64,000 nucleotides of DNA from Klebsiella sp. RHBSTW-00484 (GTDB lineage: Bacteria; Pseudomonadota; Gammaproteobacteria; Enterobacterales; Enterobacteriaceae), in assembly GCF_013705725.1 (NCBI RefSeq), contig NZ_CP055481.1, positions 806,001 to 870,000 of the forward strand, read 5' to 3'. Under the pieces are notes generated by a model. The model was given only the letters and a program-made list of their open reading frames with translations, was not told the origin of the DNA and made no database searches. The position numbers were made by a program, and so were the translations under genes. Position 1 is the first letter of the stretch, and the number at the start of each line of letters is the position of its first letter. Below are positions 30,620-41,355 of this stretch, in pieces.

Positions 30620-31927
30620 TCAGGATGGCGCAAATAGCGTTGGTAGCATCAAGCTCACCTGCGGGAAGTAACAGATAATCGCCATAACAACAAATAGTGC
30701 CAGAAACATGGGTAATAAAGGCTTTATCACCCGATCAATGCTCACTTTCCCAATACTGCAACCCACAAATAGAATCGTCCCTACTGGCGGTGTGCAAAGC
30801 CCAATCGTCAAGTTGAATACCATGATGATGCCAAAGTGAATAGGATCTATCCCCAGGTGTTGAGCTATCGGTAAAAATATCGGCGTAAATATCAGTATGG
30901 CAGGCGTTATATCCATAAATGTGCCAACGAAAAGCAAAATAATATTAATGATAAATAATATTACCCACTTGTTTTCAGACATGCTGGTAATCATTTCATT
31001 AATGAACTCAGGAATGTCAGCATTGGTCATCGCCCACGACATTCCCATCGAACAACCAACCAGCAACAATACAATGGAACTGGTAACGACAGAATCCAGA
31101 AGGATGCTGTGAATTTTTTTGAAATTAATTTCTTTATATATTATCGCTAATGCCAAACTATAGATAACCGCTACTGCTGAAGCTTCAGTTGGCGTAAATA
31201 CACCACAAATGATACCGCCAATAATAATGAAGATGAGAAGTAAGCTGGGTATTGAATCGCGGAACACGGCCAGGAACTGGTGGCGGTTAATTCTTTGGGC
31301 AACAGGATAATGATGGCGACGCGCGTGTAGTGCGGCTACCGCCATCAATGCCAGTGCGGTAAGAATGCCGGGAATATAACCTGCCAGAAACAAAGCGGCA
31401 ACCGAGGTACCGCCGCTCGCCAGAGAGTAAACAATGAGTACGTTACTAGGTGGGATCATCAGGCCTATTGGGGCTGAGGCGACATTAACTGCTGCAGAGA
31501 AAGCCGGGTCATAGCCTTCTTTTTCCTGTAGAGGCGACATGATACCCCCTACCGCCGCGGCTGAGGCGACTGCCGAACCAGATATAGCACCGAATAATGT
31601 ATTAGCCAGGATATTACAGTGAGCCAGCGAGCCGGGAAGACGACCAACAAGAGCCTGTGCCAGGTTAACCAGCCGTCTGGCTATTCCCCCGGTATTCATA
31701 ATATTCCCAGCTAATACAAAGAATGGAATTGCCAATAACGTAAAGCCATCAAGACCTACCGTCATTTTCTGTGAAATGACAGAAATTGCGGCATCAGGAG
31801 GTAAGGAAATAATGATTGAAAATAATGAGGAAAGGCCAATGGCAAATGTAATTGGTACTCCAATAGCCAGCATTACGATAAAGCTGCCAAATAAAACAAT
31901 TATAGGGTAAATATATTCGAAGTCCAT
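30620..31927 (-). CDS. TRAP transporter large permease (DctM family)
   Basis: This 435-residue protein is the large membrane subunit of a tripartite ATP-independent periplasmic transporter, which imports organic acids using a sodium gradient. About 12 hydrophobic segments are visible. DctM motifs include PFFVLAGNIMNTGGIARRL, the conserved GSAVASAAAVGGIM and IGLCTPPVGT. It is the last gene of the six-gene operon and lies 10 bp after the small permease. It is probably the YiaN/SiaM counterpart; the substrate is inferred from the neighbouring dehydrogenases to be a sugar acid. Confidence 0.9.
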   Translation of the reverse strand: MDFEYIYPIIVLFGSFIVMLAIGVPITFAIGLSSLFSIIISLPPDAAISVISQKMTVGLDGFTLLAIPFFVLAGNIMNTGGIARRLVNLAQALVGRLPGSLAHCNILANTLFGAISGSAVASAAAVGGIMSPLQEKEGYDPAFSAAVNVASAPIGLMIPPSNVLIVYSLASGGTSVAALFLAGYIPGILTALALMAVAALHARRHHYPVAQRINRHQFLAVFRDSIPSLLLIFIIIGGIICGVFTPTEASAVAVIYSLALAIIYKEINFKKIHSILLDSVVTSSIVLLLVGCSMGMSWAMTNADIPEFINEMITSMSENKWVILFIINIILLFVGTFMDITPAILIFTPIFLPIAQHLGIDPIHFGIIMVFNLTIGLCTPPVGTILFVGCSIGKVSIDRVIKPLLPMFLALFVVMAIICYFPQVSLMLPTLFAPS

Positions 31928-31937
31928 ACTTCCCTCA

Positions 31938-32420
31938 TCAATGAGAATGCTGGTTATGATAGTTTTCTAAGATATTTGAAATGGTATAAAAGAGCAGGAT
32001 TACGCCGCTGATCGGCATGACCCAATAGACCTTATCCATAGGCCATTTTAATACGGGTGAGATTTGATTAACGTGCGCTGCTTTTTCTACGACAATATTT
32101 CCACCGTAAATCATAAACGTAATGGCAAAAATCGCGATAACTACCTGGATGAAGCTATCAAGTCGTCGCGCAGTTGCTGGTGATACTTTTTGAGCTAATA
32201 AATCAATTGATAAATGCTTTTTAATACCAGCGGTATACACACCTCCAAGTAATATTATCCACATAAAGAGGATTTGTGTGAACTCATCGATCACTGTACT
32301 GGGCGAGTTAAATATAAAGCGCGCGACGACTTGCCATGAGACGCAGGTCACCATGATGGCTAAAATAGTACAGCAGCACCCAGCAAGTATTCTATTAAGG
32401 GAATTAGTTAGCGTTTGCAT
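31938..32420 (-). CDS. TRAP transporter small permease (DctQ family)
   Basis: This 160-residue protein has four membrane segments and the DctQ signature (VVARFIFNSPSTVIDEFTQILFMWIILLG region, residues about 33-60). It pairs with the large permease to form the membrane part of the TRAP system. I took the ATG at 32420 because AGGA lies 7 nt upstream; a longer frame from 32456 lacks a ribosome-binding site and runs back towards the dctP-like gene. Confidence 0.87.
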   Translation of the reverse strand: MQTLTNSLNRILAGCCCTILAIMVTCVSWQVVARFIFNSPSTVIDEFTQILFMWIILLGGVYTAGIKKHLSIDLLAQKVSPATARRLDSFIQVVIAIFAITFMIYGGNIVVEKAAHVNQISPVLKWPMDKVYWVMPISGVILLFYTISNILENYHNQHSH

Positions 32421-32460
32421 ATAACATCCTGTAAAGGGCAGGAATAACCTGCCCATAGAT

Positions 32461-33444
32461 TTACATATTTTCTACCTGATCCAGATCTTTGGCTGATTGT
32501 GCATCTTTAGCACGGAACTCATCGAAGAGTGGTTTAACGCGCTGTTTAAACTCTGACTTATCGACATCGACCACCGTGGCGTTCATCGCTTTTATTTTCT
32601 CGTAAGCTTCTTTTTCTGCTGCTGGCCAGATGACATCTTTCATTTGCAGCATCGACTCATCCGCTGCTTTGTATAAGGCTTCACGATTTTCATCACTCAG
32701 GCTACTGAGTACCTGGGTGCTCACGACTAAAACATCAGGAACCATGGTATGCTCATCGCGTGAATAAACTTTCGCGACTTCAGCGTGGCGCATATCCGCA
32801 TATACGACGGTACTATTTTCGCCACCATCAACCACGCCTTGTTGGAGCGCGGTATATAATTCGCCTTGCGCCATAGGCGTTGCTACACCGCCCAATGCCT
32901 TAACCATTGCAATCGCGCTTGGGCTGGATTGAACGCGGATTTTCATGCCAGCCAGGTCTGCTGGTTTGGTGATAGGCTTGTTGGCGTAAAGGCTTCGGGC
33001 ACCGCCATCATAATAGGTCAGGCCGATAAAACCTTTATTTTCAGAAGATTTTAAAATTCTTTTTCCCAGATCGCTTTGCAGCACCCGATAGTAATGATCG
33101 CGATCTTTGAATAAGAAAGGAAGACTAAATAGACTATACTCAGAAGCAAAAGATTCCAGTGATGCTGCATTGACTTTCACCATTTGCAGGGCGCCAGAAT
33201 TCATCAGTTCAAGAGACTCTCGCTCATTACCGAGCGTTGCATTCGGGTAAATACGAATAATTAAATCACCGTTAGAATACTCTTTTGTTTTTTCTGCTAA
33301 ATAGCTCATGGCCTTGTGCACGGCATGGCTTTTATCCTGATTGTGGCTGAGTTTTAGCGTGGTTTTGGCCAATGCAGAGTTCGAGATTAATATACAGCCG
33401 ACGAGTAGCATTACGGATGTTTTTAACAAGTCAGAGGTTTTCAT
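32461..33444 (-). CDS. TRAP transporter periplasmic binding protein (DctP family)
   Basis: This 327-residue precursor has a signal peptide (LLKTSVMLLVGCILISNSALA, about residues 5-26) and the DctP fold. The conserved arginine that binds the substrate carboxylate lies in GMKIRVQSSPS (near residue 170), so the ligand is expected to be an organic acid. GELYTALQQGVVDGGENS is the second family signature. The sequence resembles the YiaO type. AAGGATATC precedes the ATG. Confidence 0.9.
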   Translation of the reverse strand: MKTSDLLKTSVMLLVGCILISNSALAKTTLKLSHNQDKSHAVHKAMSYLAEKTKEYSNGDLIIRIYPNATLGNERESLELMNSGALQMVKVNAASLESFASEYSLFSLPFLFKDRDHYYRVLQSDLGKRILKSSENKGFIGLTYYDGGARSLYANKPITKPADLAGMKIRVQSSPSAIAMVKALGGVATPMAQGELYTALQQGVVDGGENSTVVYADMRHAEVAKVYSRDEHTMVPDVLVVSTQVLSSLSDENREALYKAADESMLQMKDVIWPAAEKEAYEKIKAMNATVVDVDKSEFKQRVKPLFDEFRAKDAQSAKDLDQVENM

Positions 33445-33513
33445 ATGATATCCTTATTAATATGTTTAATAAAAGCGATAGGCACCATCGCTTTCTGCCG
33501 ATATTTTCTCTTT

Positions 33514-34524
33514 TTAATTTTCAGACAAATATTGATAAATGCCGGGCGCAACCGGGATCCCGTTTTGCTGACATTTTTCTTTATACATCATCTGCGGATC
33601 GTTAGGGGCTAAAACTTTTTCAACACCAGGGACCGGTTTGACCGCGCGTAGTTCAGTAACCATCTGCGCCATGTTTTTAGCAAACTCATTATTACCTAAT
33701 TTTTCCGGGTCAATAACGATGATCAAACTGGCGAGTTTGCGCATTTTTTCATAATCACCGTACATCCGTACAATATGGTTACCAAAGCTTGCACCCATTA
33801 ATATCCCGGTCAATGCATCTATCGCCAGTGCAATTCCTGAACCTTTATGTCCGCCAAAGGGGAGTAAATTTTCAATTTTGTGTGGGTCGGTTGTGACGTT
33901 GCCGTCTTTATCAATAGCCAGGCCTTCAGCAATCGGCTTGCCGGTTTCTTTGGCATGCAAAATTTTGCCGAAAGCCGTTGCGCTGGTTGCCATATCGACG
34001 ATCATCGGATAACTATTCTCGACCGGAAACCCGAATGCGATAGGGTTTGTGCCGATAAAGCGTTCCGCGCCGCCATGAGGTGCGACGCAGGTATCCGTTT
34101 GGGTCATGACTAATGCAATCATTCCCTGGCGAGCGACTCTCTCGGCAAAGTAGGATAATGCACCACAATGCGAGGTATTTTTGACGCCGACAAAACCCAG
34201 ACCATGGCCCCGGGCAAGCTGAATAGCATGATCGGCCGCGCTGATAAGAGCGGAATGCCCCATGCCATCATCGGAATCCAGAATAGCGACCGAGGGTGAA
34301 ACTTGCTCAATACTAAACTGCGCTTTTTTATTTAAACCACCTGCTTTTAACCGGGTGCAGTAATGTTCAACGCGCATGACGCCATGAGAGTGTACGCCGG
34401 TTAAATCAGCATGCACTAATACGTTCGTTACCTGCTGTGCGGTTTGTTCATCCAGTCCAGCAGAAAATAGTTTTGTGTGTACCAGAGATTTTAAATTCTC
34501 TTCTTTTACATATACTGTAGACAT
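33514..34524 (-). CDS. Ldh-family NAD(P)-dependent 2-oxo/2-hydroxy acid dehydrogenase
   Basis: This 336-residue protein belongs to the malate/L-lactate/ureidoglycolate dehydrogenase (LDH2) family, which includes AllD, ComC and YiaK (2,3-diketo-L-gulonate reductase). The active-site region HSHGVMR (residues 45-51), TSHCGALSYF and the nucleotide-binding FGGHKGSGIA are present. It lies 10 bp after the zinc dehydrogenase gene and upstream of the TRAP genes. A YiaK-like reductase next to a TRAP transporter suggests a sugar-acid substrate; the exact reaction is not determined. Confidence 0.85.
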   Translation of the reverse strand: MSTVYVKEENLKSLVHTKLFSAGLDEQTAQQVTNVLVHADLTGVHSHGVMRVEHYCTRLKAGGLNKKAQFSIEQVSPSVAILDSDDGMGHSALISAADHAIQLARGHGLGFVGVKNTSHCGALSYFAERVARQGMIALVMTQTDTCVAPHGGAERFIGTNPIAFGFPVENSYPMIVDMATSATAFGKILHAKETGKPIAEGLAIDKDGNVTTDPHKIENLLPFGGHKGSGIALAIDALTGILMGASFGNHIVRMYGDYEKMRKLASLIIVIDPEKLGNNEFAKNMAQMVTELRAVKPVPGVEKVLAPNDPQMMYKEKCQQNGIPVAPGIYQYLSEN

Positions 34525-34534
34525 GTTAACCCCA

Positions 34535-35551
34535 TTAAAATTTGATAACGCCTTTAACCATTTCTTTGTTTTCGACTACGTTTTTCTGGTAGTCATTGCC
34601 AATAGTGAAAAAATCAAACTCGGTATTTTTCATCATGTCTTCATTGATTAATCCGGCACTCATTAATTGAATGACGCATTCAAAATCTTCGCGCGTGGCG
34701 TTACGGCTGCTGATTAGCGTGGTTTCTTTTTTATGGAAAGTGGGGTCATCCATAATAAGCTCGCCGATATATAATCCAATAAATACGACTTTGCCACCGT
34801 GGCGAATGAGATTAATATCGTTGCTCATCGAGGCTTTGTTGCCCGTGGCGTCAAGTACCGTACAGGCAAGTTCGCCGTTAAACAGGTGACGTAGTTCACT
34901 AATAAAATCCCCTGTCGTCGGGTCCAATGATTTGACGCCAATATTTTGGCTGACCAGTTGTCGACGCTTGGCATCAACATCGGCAACGACGACTTTCGCG
35001 CCCTTGGCTTTAGCAATCGCTGAGGTGGCTAAACCAATAGGGCCAGCGCCGATGACCAGGATATTTTGTGCGGACTGTATCTCCGCGCGGCGGACGGCAT
35101 GGGCCCCAATAGCAAAACACTCCACCAGTGCGCCCGCGCTATCACTTAATTGTTCGGGAAGTTCAACCAGGTTTTGCTCATGAACGGCCAGGTATTCGCT
35201 GAAGCCACCATCCTGGTGTACACCATAGAGCGATACGTGCTCGCAGCAGTTAGTTTTTCCTTCTCTACACGCTGCGCATTGGTTGCAAGGGACACAGGGA
35301 ATAACGGAATAGCGCTGACCACTCTTTATGCCGGAGCACTCTTTTCCTGTCGAAATAGCTTCACCGCAGATCTCATGCCCAAGCACCCTGGGATAAGAGA
35401 AAAAAGGCTGGCGTCCGGCGAAGGCATGAATATCGGTGCCGCATATCCCGACGGCTTTAACCTTTAATAACGCTTCGTAGTTTTCTGGTACTGGTACTGG
35501 TCGTTCAATATATTCGATGCTGCCAGGATTATGGCAAATTAAGGTTTTCAT
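34535..35551 (-). CDS. Zinc-dependent alcohol dehydrogenase, LgoD (L-galactonate oxidoreductase)-like
   Basis: This 338-residue medium-chain dehydrogenase has catalytic zinc ligands in GICGTD (Cys37) and GHE (His59/Glu60), and a structural-zinc tetrad Cys89/Cys92/Cys95/Cys103. The NAD-binding motif is VIGAGPIG. Over its length it resembles E. coli LgoD (YjjN): FFSYPRVLGHEICGE, GVHQDGGFSEYL, LIRHGGKVVFIGL, HKKETTLISSRNAT. LgoD oxidises L-galactonate to tagaturonate; related enzymes oxidise L-gulonate to fructuronate. Its ATG overlaps the stop of the preceding UxuB-like gene by one base. Confidence 0.85.
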   Translation of the reverse strand: MKTLICHNPGSIEYIERPVPVPENYEALLKVKAVGICGTDIHAFAGRQPFFSYPRVLGHEICGEAISTGKECSGIKSGQRYSVIPCVPCNQCAACREGKTNCCEHVSLYGVHQDGGFSEYLAVHEQNLVELPEQLSDSAGALVECFAIGAHAVRRAEIQSAQNILVIGAGPIGLATSAIAKAKGAKVVVADVDAKRRQLVSQNIGVKSLDPTTGDFISELRHLFNGELACTVLDATGNKASMSNDINLIRHGGKVVFIGLYIGELIMDDPTFHKKETTLISSRNATREDFECVIQLMSAGLINEDMMKNTEFDFFTIGNDYQKNVVENKEMVKGVIKF

Positions 35552-37020
35552 TAAATTTTCCCAGATAATAAATGTGCAATAGTTTCTTCGATACCTAATG
35601 AATCAATACGCGTAAATGCATTCTTTATTTCTTCGACAAAATCCGGATCGTTATTCAACTCGCCAAATATAGATTCGATTTTCAACAATGAGAGCGCCTG
35701 CTGCCATGCAGGGTGCTGGCCGGATATGGCTTCTATAAACAGCGGTAATAATGGGTCGCTAATATTCTGCTTGTCGCCAATGTTTTTTATTACATAATGC
35801 AGCCAGCCAGCGACTAATATTGAAAGCGCGCGCGGATTCTTATTCTGCTGATGTAAAATTATCCACGGCGTAAGGGCCCGCTGAGGGAGCTTTTGTGAAC
35901 CATCCATCGCTATTTGCGCAGTACGATGCTTCACATTGCGGTTGCTAAACCGTTCAAGGAGTAAATCAGCATAGTTCTCAAGAGGAATGTTTAGCTGCGG
36001 ATCTAATGTTTGCGCCTGCTCATTAATCATCAGAAAACGGGTGGCGGCACGAAATTGCGGATCCTCCATGCATTGATAGATAAATTCGTAACCCGCCAGG
36101 CTGCCGTTGTAGGCCAGAAATGAGTGGCTACCATTTAACATCCGGAGCTTCATTTCCTCATAAGGCCGGACGTCTGCGACAAACATTGCGCCTGCTTTAT
36201 CCCAGTCAGGACGGCCGCTAACAAAATTATCTTCAATAACCCACTGGCGGAAATCTTCGCAGACGATCCCGCACGGGTCGGCATAACCTATTTTTTCCTG
36301 CAGCATCATAAACTGCGGTTCGGTCATTGCCGGCACTATGCGATCGACCATGGTTCCTGGAAACGTCACATTTTCTTCAATCCATTCCCCTAGCTCGCTA
36401 TCAAGGCGCGTGGCGAAGCCAATAACCGCATTGCGGGTGAGATGGCCGTTATCAGGGATGTTGTCACAAGAGAGCACGCTGAAAGGGGATAAGCCGAGAT
36501 CTTTACGCCGCTGTAGGGCACAGACGATCAGCGCAATCGCCGATGCCGGTCGCTGTGGATTATCAAGATCTTTGATGATCAACGGATTGGCGAAATCTAA
36601 TGTCCGGGTTTGCGGATCGATGCAGTAGCCTTTTTCCGTAATCGTCAGCGAGACGATTTTAACCTGCGGCTCAAGGAGTTTTTCTAATGCAGCTTCAATT
36701 CCGCTATCCGGGGTATGGAGCCCACCAATGACGGAACGGACCAGGCGCGAAGTATTCGCAGATGAGGAGGTTTCCAGCACGCTGAACAGGCCATCCTGAT
36801 TGTTTAATGCATTGACCAAGTCCTTGGTACCAAAAAGATTTATTTCAAATATTCCCCACGGTTTCTCCGAAACCTGGTTGGTGAGATCGCTATAAACGGC
36901 CTGGTGACCCCGATGAAATGCGCCGAAACCAATATGGACGATATCGGCTTGCAGAGCGGTGCGCGGGTAACTGGTGGCGGCATCGTAGCGAGCTGTTGTT
37001 ATGTTTTCCTTTCCTGACAT
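35551..37020 (-). CDS. Mannitol dehydrogenase family protein, UxuB/YdfI-like (fructuronate reductase)
   Basis: This 489-residue protein belongs to the polyol/mannitol dehydrogenase family, with the Rossmann region VHIGFGAFHRGHQAVY and the C-terminal active-site segment KLRMLNGSHSFLAYNG. Its length fits the fructuronate/mannonate branch (UxuB, YdfI). The expected reaction is fructuronate to mannonate with NADH. I took the ATG at 37020 because the upstream frame lacks family similarity. It is the first gene of the operon and directly follows the operator-like repeats. Confidence 0.85.
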   Translation of the reverse strand: MSGKENITTARYDAATSYPRTALQADIVHIGFGAFHRGHQAVYSDLTNQVSEKPWGIFEINLFGTKDLVNALNNQDGLFSVLETSSSANTSRLVRSVIGGLHTPDSGIEAALEKLLEPQVKIVSLTITEKGYCIDPQTRTLDFANPLIIKDLDNPQRPASAIALIVCALQRRKDLGLSPFSVLSCDNIPDNGHLTRNAVIGFATRLDSELGEWIEENVTFPGTMVDRIVPAMTEPQFMMLQEKIGYADPCGIVCEDFRQWVIEDNFVSGRPDWDKAGAMFVADVRPYEEMKLRMLNGSHSFLAYNGSLAGYEFIYQCMEDPQFRAATRFLMINEQAQTLDPQLNIPLENYADLLLERFSNRNVKHRTAQIAMDGSQKLPQRALTPWIILHQQNKNPRALSILVAGWLHYVIKNIGDKQNISDPLLPLFIEAISGQHPAWQQALSLLKIESIFGELNNDPDFVEEIKNAFTRIDSLGIEETIAHLLSGKI

Positions 37021-37055
37021 CGTGGTATCACTCTTGTGGTTACAGTTAAATTGCG

Positions 37056-37085
37056 TATACCAATTTATGGTAATCACTAGACCAA
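37056..37085 (-). promoter_or_regulatory. Operator-like repeat, copy 1
   Basis: TATACCAATT, five variable bases, then TAATCACTAGACCAA. Copy 2 at 37247 is identical except for the five middle bases. Read on the minus strand, the AATTGGTATAC part followed by GCAA resembles the ExuR/UxuR palindrome TTGGTATACCAA. It lies 36 bp before the first operon gene. Confidence 0.65.
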
Positions 37086-37246
37086 AAAAAGAGATCAAAA
37101 TCACATTAGCAGGGATGGACAGAGAACAAGGAAAATAACTTCTCTGTAAATGATTGTAACAATATGATTTTTATATATTTACTGTGATGGGTGATTTTTG
37201 TAAAAATGCACAAGATGTGAAATTTATGATGGAGGTAACAGAACAC

Positions 37247-37276
37247 TATACCAATTACAATTAATCACTAGACCAA
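37247..37276 (-). promoter_or_regulatory. Operator-like repeat, copy 2
   Basis: This is the second copy of the 25-of-30 conserved direct repeat, in the same orientation, 191 bp further upstream. Two distant copies suggest DNA looping by a dimeric GntR-family repressor, most simply the product of the adjacent gene. Confidence 0.65.
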
Positions 37277-37416
37277 TTTGGCAGTGGCAGAACCAGCAGA
37301 AAAGAGACGAGTGCTAATAACGAACGGGATAAGAGGGAGGTGCAGAGCAACGGGGAAAGATCGGTGCAATGATGATGCCCTGCAGGTATGGAGCGAACTA
37401 TGGAGCGAACATGGCG

Positions 37417-38166
37417 CTATGTTGCAAAGAAGAAATCATCAAAATCGCTAATAGAAGAATCTTGCTTAAAGATTTTTATTAATTCATTTTTACTGTTTTC
37501 CAGATGGCTCCAGGATGCTTGTCTGGCAAGCTCCGCATCCTTCTGTTGAAGGGCGAGGAAAATGGCTCGATGATCCTCCAGCCACTGCATACGCAGATGC
37601 TTTTCATGCAGGTATTTATAGTTAAGTTTTTTCCAGCGTGGGTTTTCGGTTCTCACCGCCCGCCACAGCTCCGCCGCTTGTTTAATTAACACTCTGTTCT
37701 GCGTAGATTCAGCAATAATGCTGTGGAACTGATGATCCAAATCCTCAAACGTATCGCTTTCACCGGCGATGGCTTTCTCTTGTAACACAATGATTTTCTT
37801 AAGTTCAAGTAGCTCATTGAAGCGAATTTGCGTGGCGGCAAAACCGGTAATGTTGCTCTCTATCACCTGGCGCGCCTGCAAGAGTTCAAAAGGGCCGATT
37901 TCAGAATAGGGCATCAATGTGTTCTGATTTAACTTGTTCGCATTATCAACAAAAAAGATCCCGGAACCTTGCTTAACCTCCAGCACGCCTTTCAGCTCTA
38001 ACATGATGATCGCATCGCGGATGGTGGTCCGGCTGGTGTTAAATCGTTCGCTGAGTTCACGTTCAGACGGCAAGCGTTCGCCGGATTTAAATACGCCGGA
38101 ATAGAGCAACTCTTCAATCTGTAGACCAATATCGTAGTAGCGGCGTTTTGTAATAACTTGTTCCAT
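37417..38166 (-). CDS. GntR/FadR-family regulator, UxuR/ExuR-like
   Basis: This 249-residue regulator has an N-terminal winged helix (about residues 8-72: GERLPSERELSERFNTSRTT, then a KQGSGIFF wing) and a C-terminal FCD ligand domain (about 90-230) with metal-binding residues around DLDHQFHSII and WLEDHRAIF. GPFELLQARQVIESNI is very close to UxuR/ExuR, the hexuronate repressors. It probably represses the downstream sugar-acid operon through the two repeats and is released by an aldonate or uronate ligand. Confidence 0.88.
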   Translation of the reverse strand: MEQVITKRRYYDIGLQIEELLYSGVFKSGERLPSERELSERFNTSRTTIRDAIIMLELKGVLEVKQGSGIFFVDNANKLNQNTLMPYSEIGPFELLQARQVIESNITGFAATQIRFNELLELKKIIVLQEKAIAGESDTFEDLDHQFHSIIAESTQNRVLIKQAAELWRAVRTENPRWKKLNYKYLHEKHLRMQWLEDHRAIFLALQQKDAELARQASWSHLENSKNELIKIFKQDSSISDFDDFFFAT

Positions 38167-38457
38167 ACTAAGCCTTATATGTAGTGCTCCCGGTGGATAT
38201 CCGACCGAGGGTACTCCTGTTCCCGTATGAGGTATGCCTGGTGTCTGGCATGAATAGTAGCGGCACTTGTTGGGAAACCGCCAGCTTTAAACCAACCGCA
38301 ATGGCAAAATTATGTATTTAGCTCCAGAGCGGAGGTAAAGAATTGAAGCGGCAGACTTTTGTCCATCTCTCTTCAACGCCCCTTCATTTCTCCCATCGTT
38401 CCGGCTTATAATCGCCGCCCTTTTGATTATTTTTTTATCATTTTCCCCGGAAGCAAT

Positions 38458-40626
<2,169 letters not shown>

Positions 40627-40640
40627 TCTCTGGAACGGTT

Positions 40641-40666
40641 TGCCGCTGCGAGCAGGCGCAGCGGCA
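40641..40666 (+). terminator. Terminator of ygiQ
   Basis: A perfect 10-bp stem, TGCCGCTGCG (40641-40650) and CGCAGCGGCA (40657-40666), is followed by AT-rich sequence and a T run at about 40678. A second hairpin (AAAACCC 40708-40714, GGGTTTT 40725-40731) lies downstream. Confidence 0.8.
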
Positions 40667-40764
40667 ATTAATTAATCTTTTTTACCTGGATGGATATTGG
40701 TAATATCAAAACCCCCTTAATTGAGGGTTTTTGGGATATTTAAGATATAAAATGGAATTTATTA

Positions 40765-41337
40765 ATGAAAAATATAATGACGACAGTTATTGGCTTATCC
40801 GCTTTTATTACCATCATTAGTCTTTTTGATGGTGAAGGTAGCCATTGCAGGCCCACGAGTGCAACATGTAAAGCTGCCCGAGCAGCCAGAAATAGCGCAG
40901 CCGTTCATCCTGGACCTGTTGTTTATACTCTTCTTGATGGAACGATCTATTTCCCTGACCGGACTACGCCTGGTTTCTCCGCTGCTTGTGTCGAAAGAAT
41001 TGAACAGTGGCCGGGAGGACGTGCGAGTATGCTCTTATTAAAAAAATCAGGCGTGCTCACACTCAAAATTAATTATCAAGATTTTATCGCCACTGAAACC
41101 ATTCAAACAATAAAGGAATCTGGGGCCAGGCAGTTTGAACTTATCGGCGATATAGTGCCACTCGTGGCTCCCGACAGGATCAAATTGACCATCAGCGAGA
41201 CCGGCTCTGATTTATCATTATCCCTACTTTATGATAAAGACGTCACGAGTGAAAAAAATGAGCTCAAAGAGAAGTTTGCATGCGATCTTGCTGCAATACC
41301 AATTGATGATGCAGTTTTAAGTACCTTATGGCAGTAG
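40765..41337 (+). CDS. Unknown secreted or membrane-anchored protein
   Basis: I do not recognise this 190-residue protein. The first about 20 residues (TTVIGLSAFITIISLF) look like a signal or anchor. Residues 50-190 look like a normal folded domain (VVYTLLDGTIYFPDRT, ARQFELIGDIVPL). The segment between them (CRPTSATCKAARAARNSAAV) is odd, whereas the +1 frame over the same bases reads like a signal-peptide cleavage and mature start (MVKVAIAGPRVQHVKLPEQP). Two compensating indels are possible. It takes the place of E. coli yqhH beside yqhG. Confidence 0.55.
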   Translation: MKNIMTTVIGLSAFITIISLFDGEGSHCRPTSATCKAARAARNSAAVHPGPVVYTLLDGTIYFPDRTTPGFSAACVERIEQWPGGRASMLLLKKSGVLTLKINYQDFIATETIQTIKESGARQFELIGDIVPLVAPDRIKLTISETGSDLSLSLLYDKDVTSEKNELKEKFACDLAAIPIDDAVLSTLWQ

Positions 41338-41355
41338 GGAAAGTAAGGTCAGCCA

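Larger units (their letters stand above)
37021..37416 (-). promoter_or_regulatory. Promoter/operator region of the sugar-acid operon
   Basis: This 396-bp AT-rich region between the GntR gene and the six-gene operon holds no gene. It contains two copies of a 30-bp direct repeat 191 bp apart (annotated separately). No terminator is obvious after the GntR gene. Confidence 0.6.

Noticed and set aside
30620..38166. Sugar-acid block as a recent mobile island
   Set aside because: It is AT-richer than its neighbours, but I see no integrase, att repeats, tRNA or insertion sequence at its borders.
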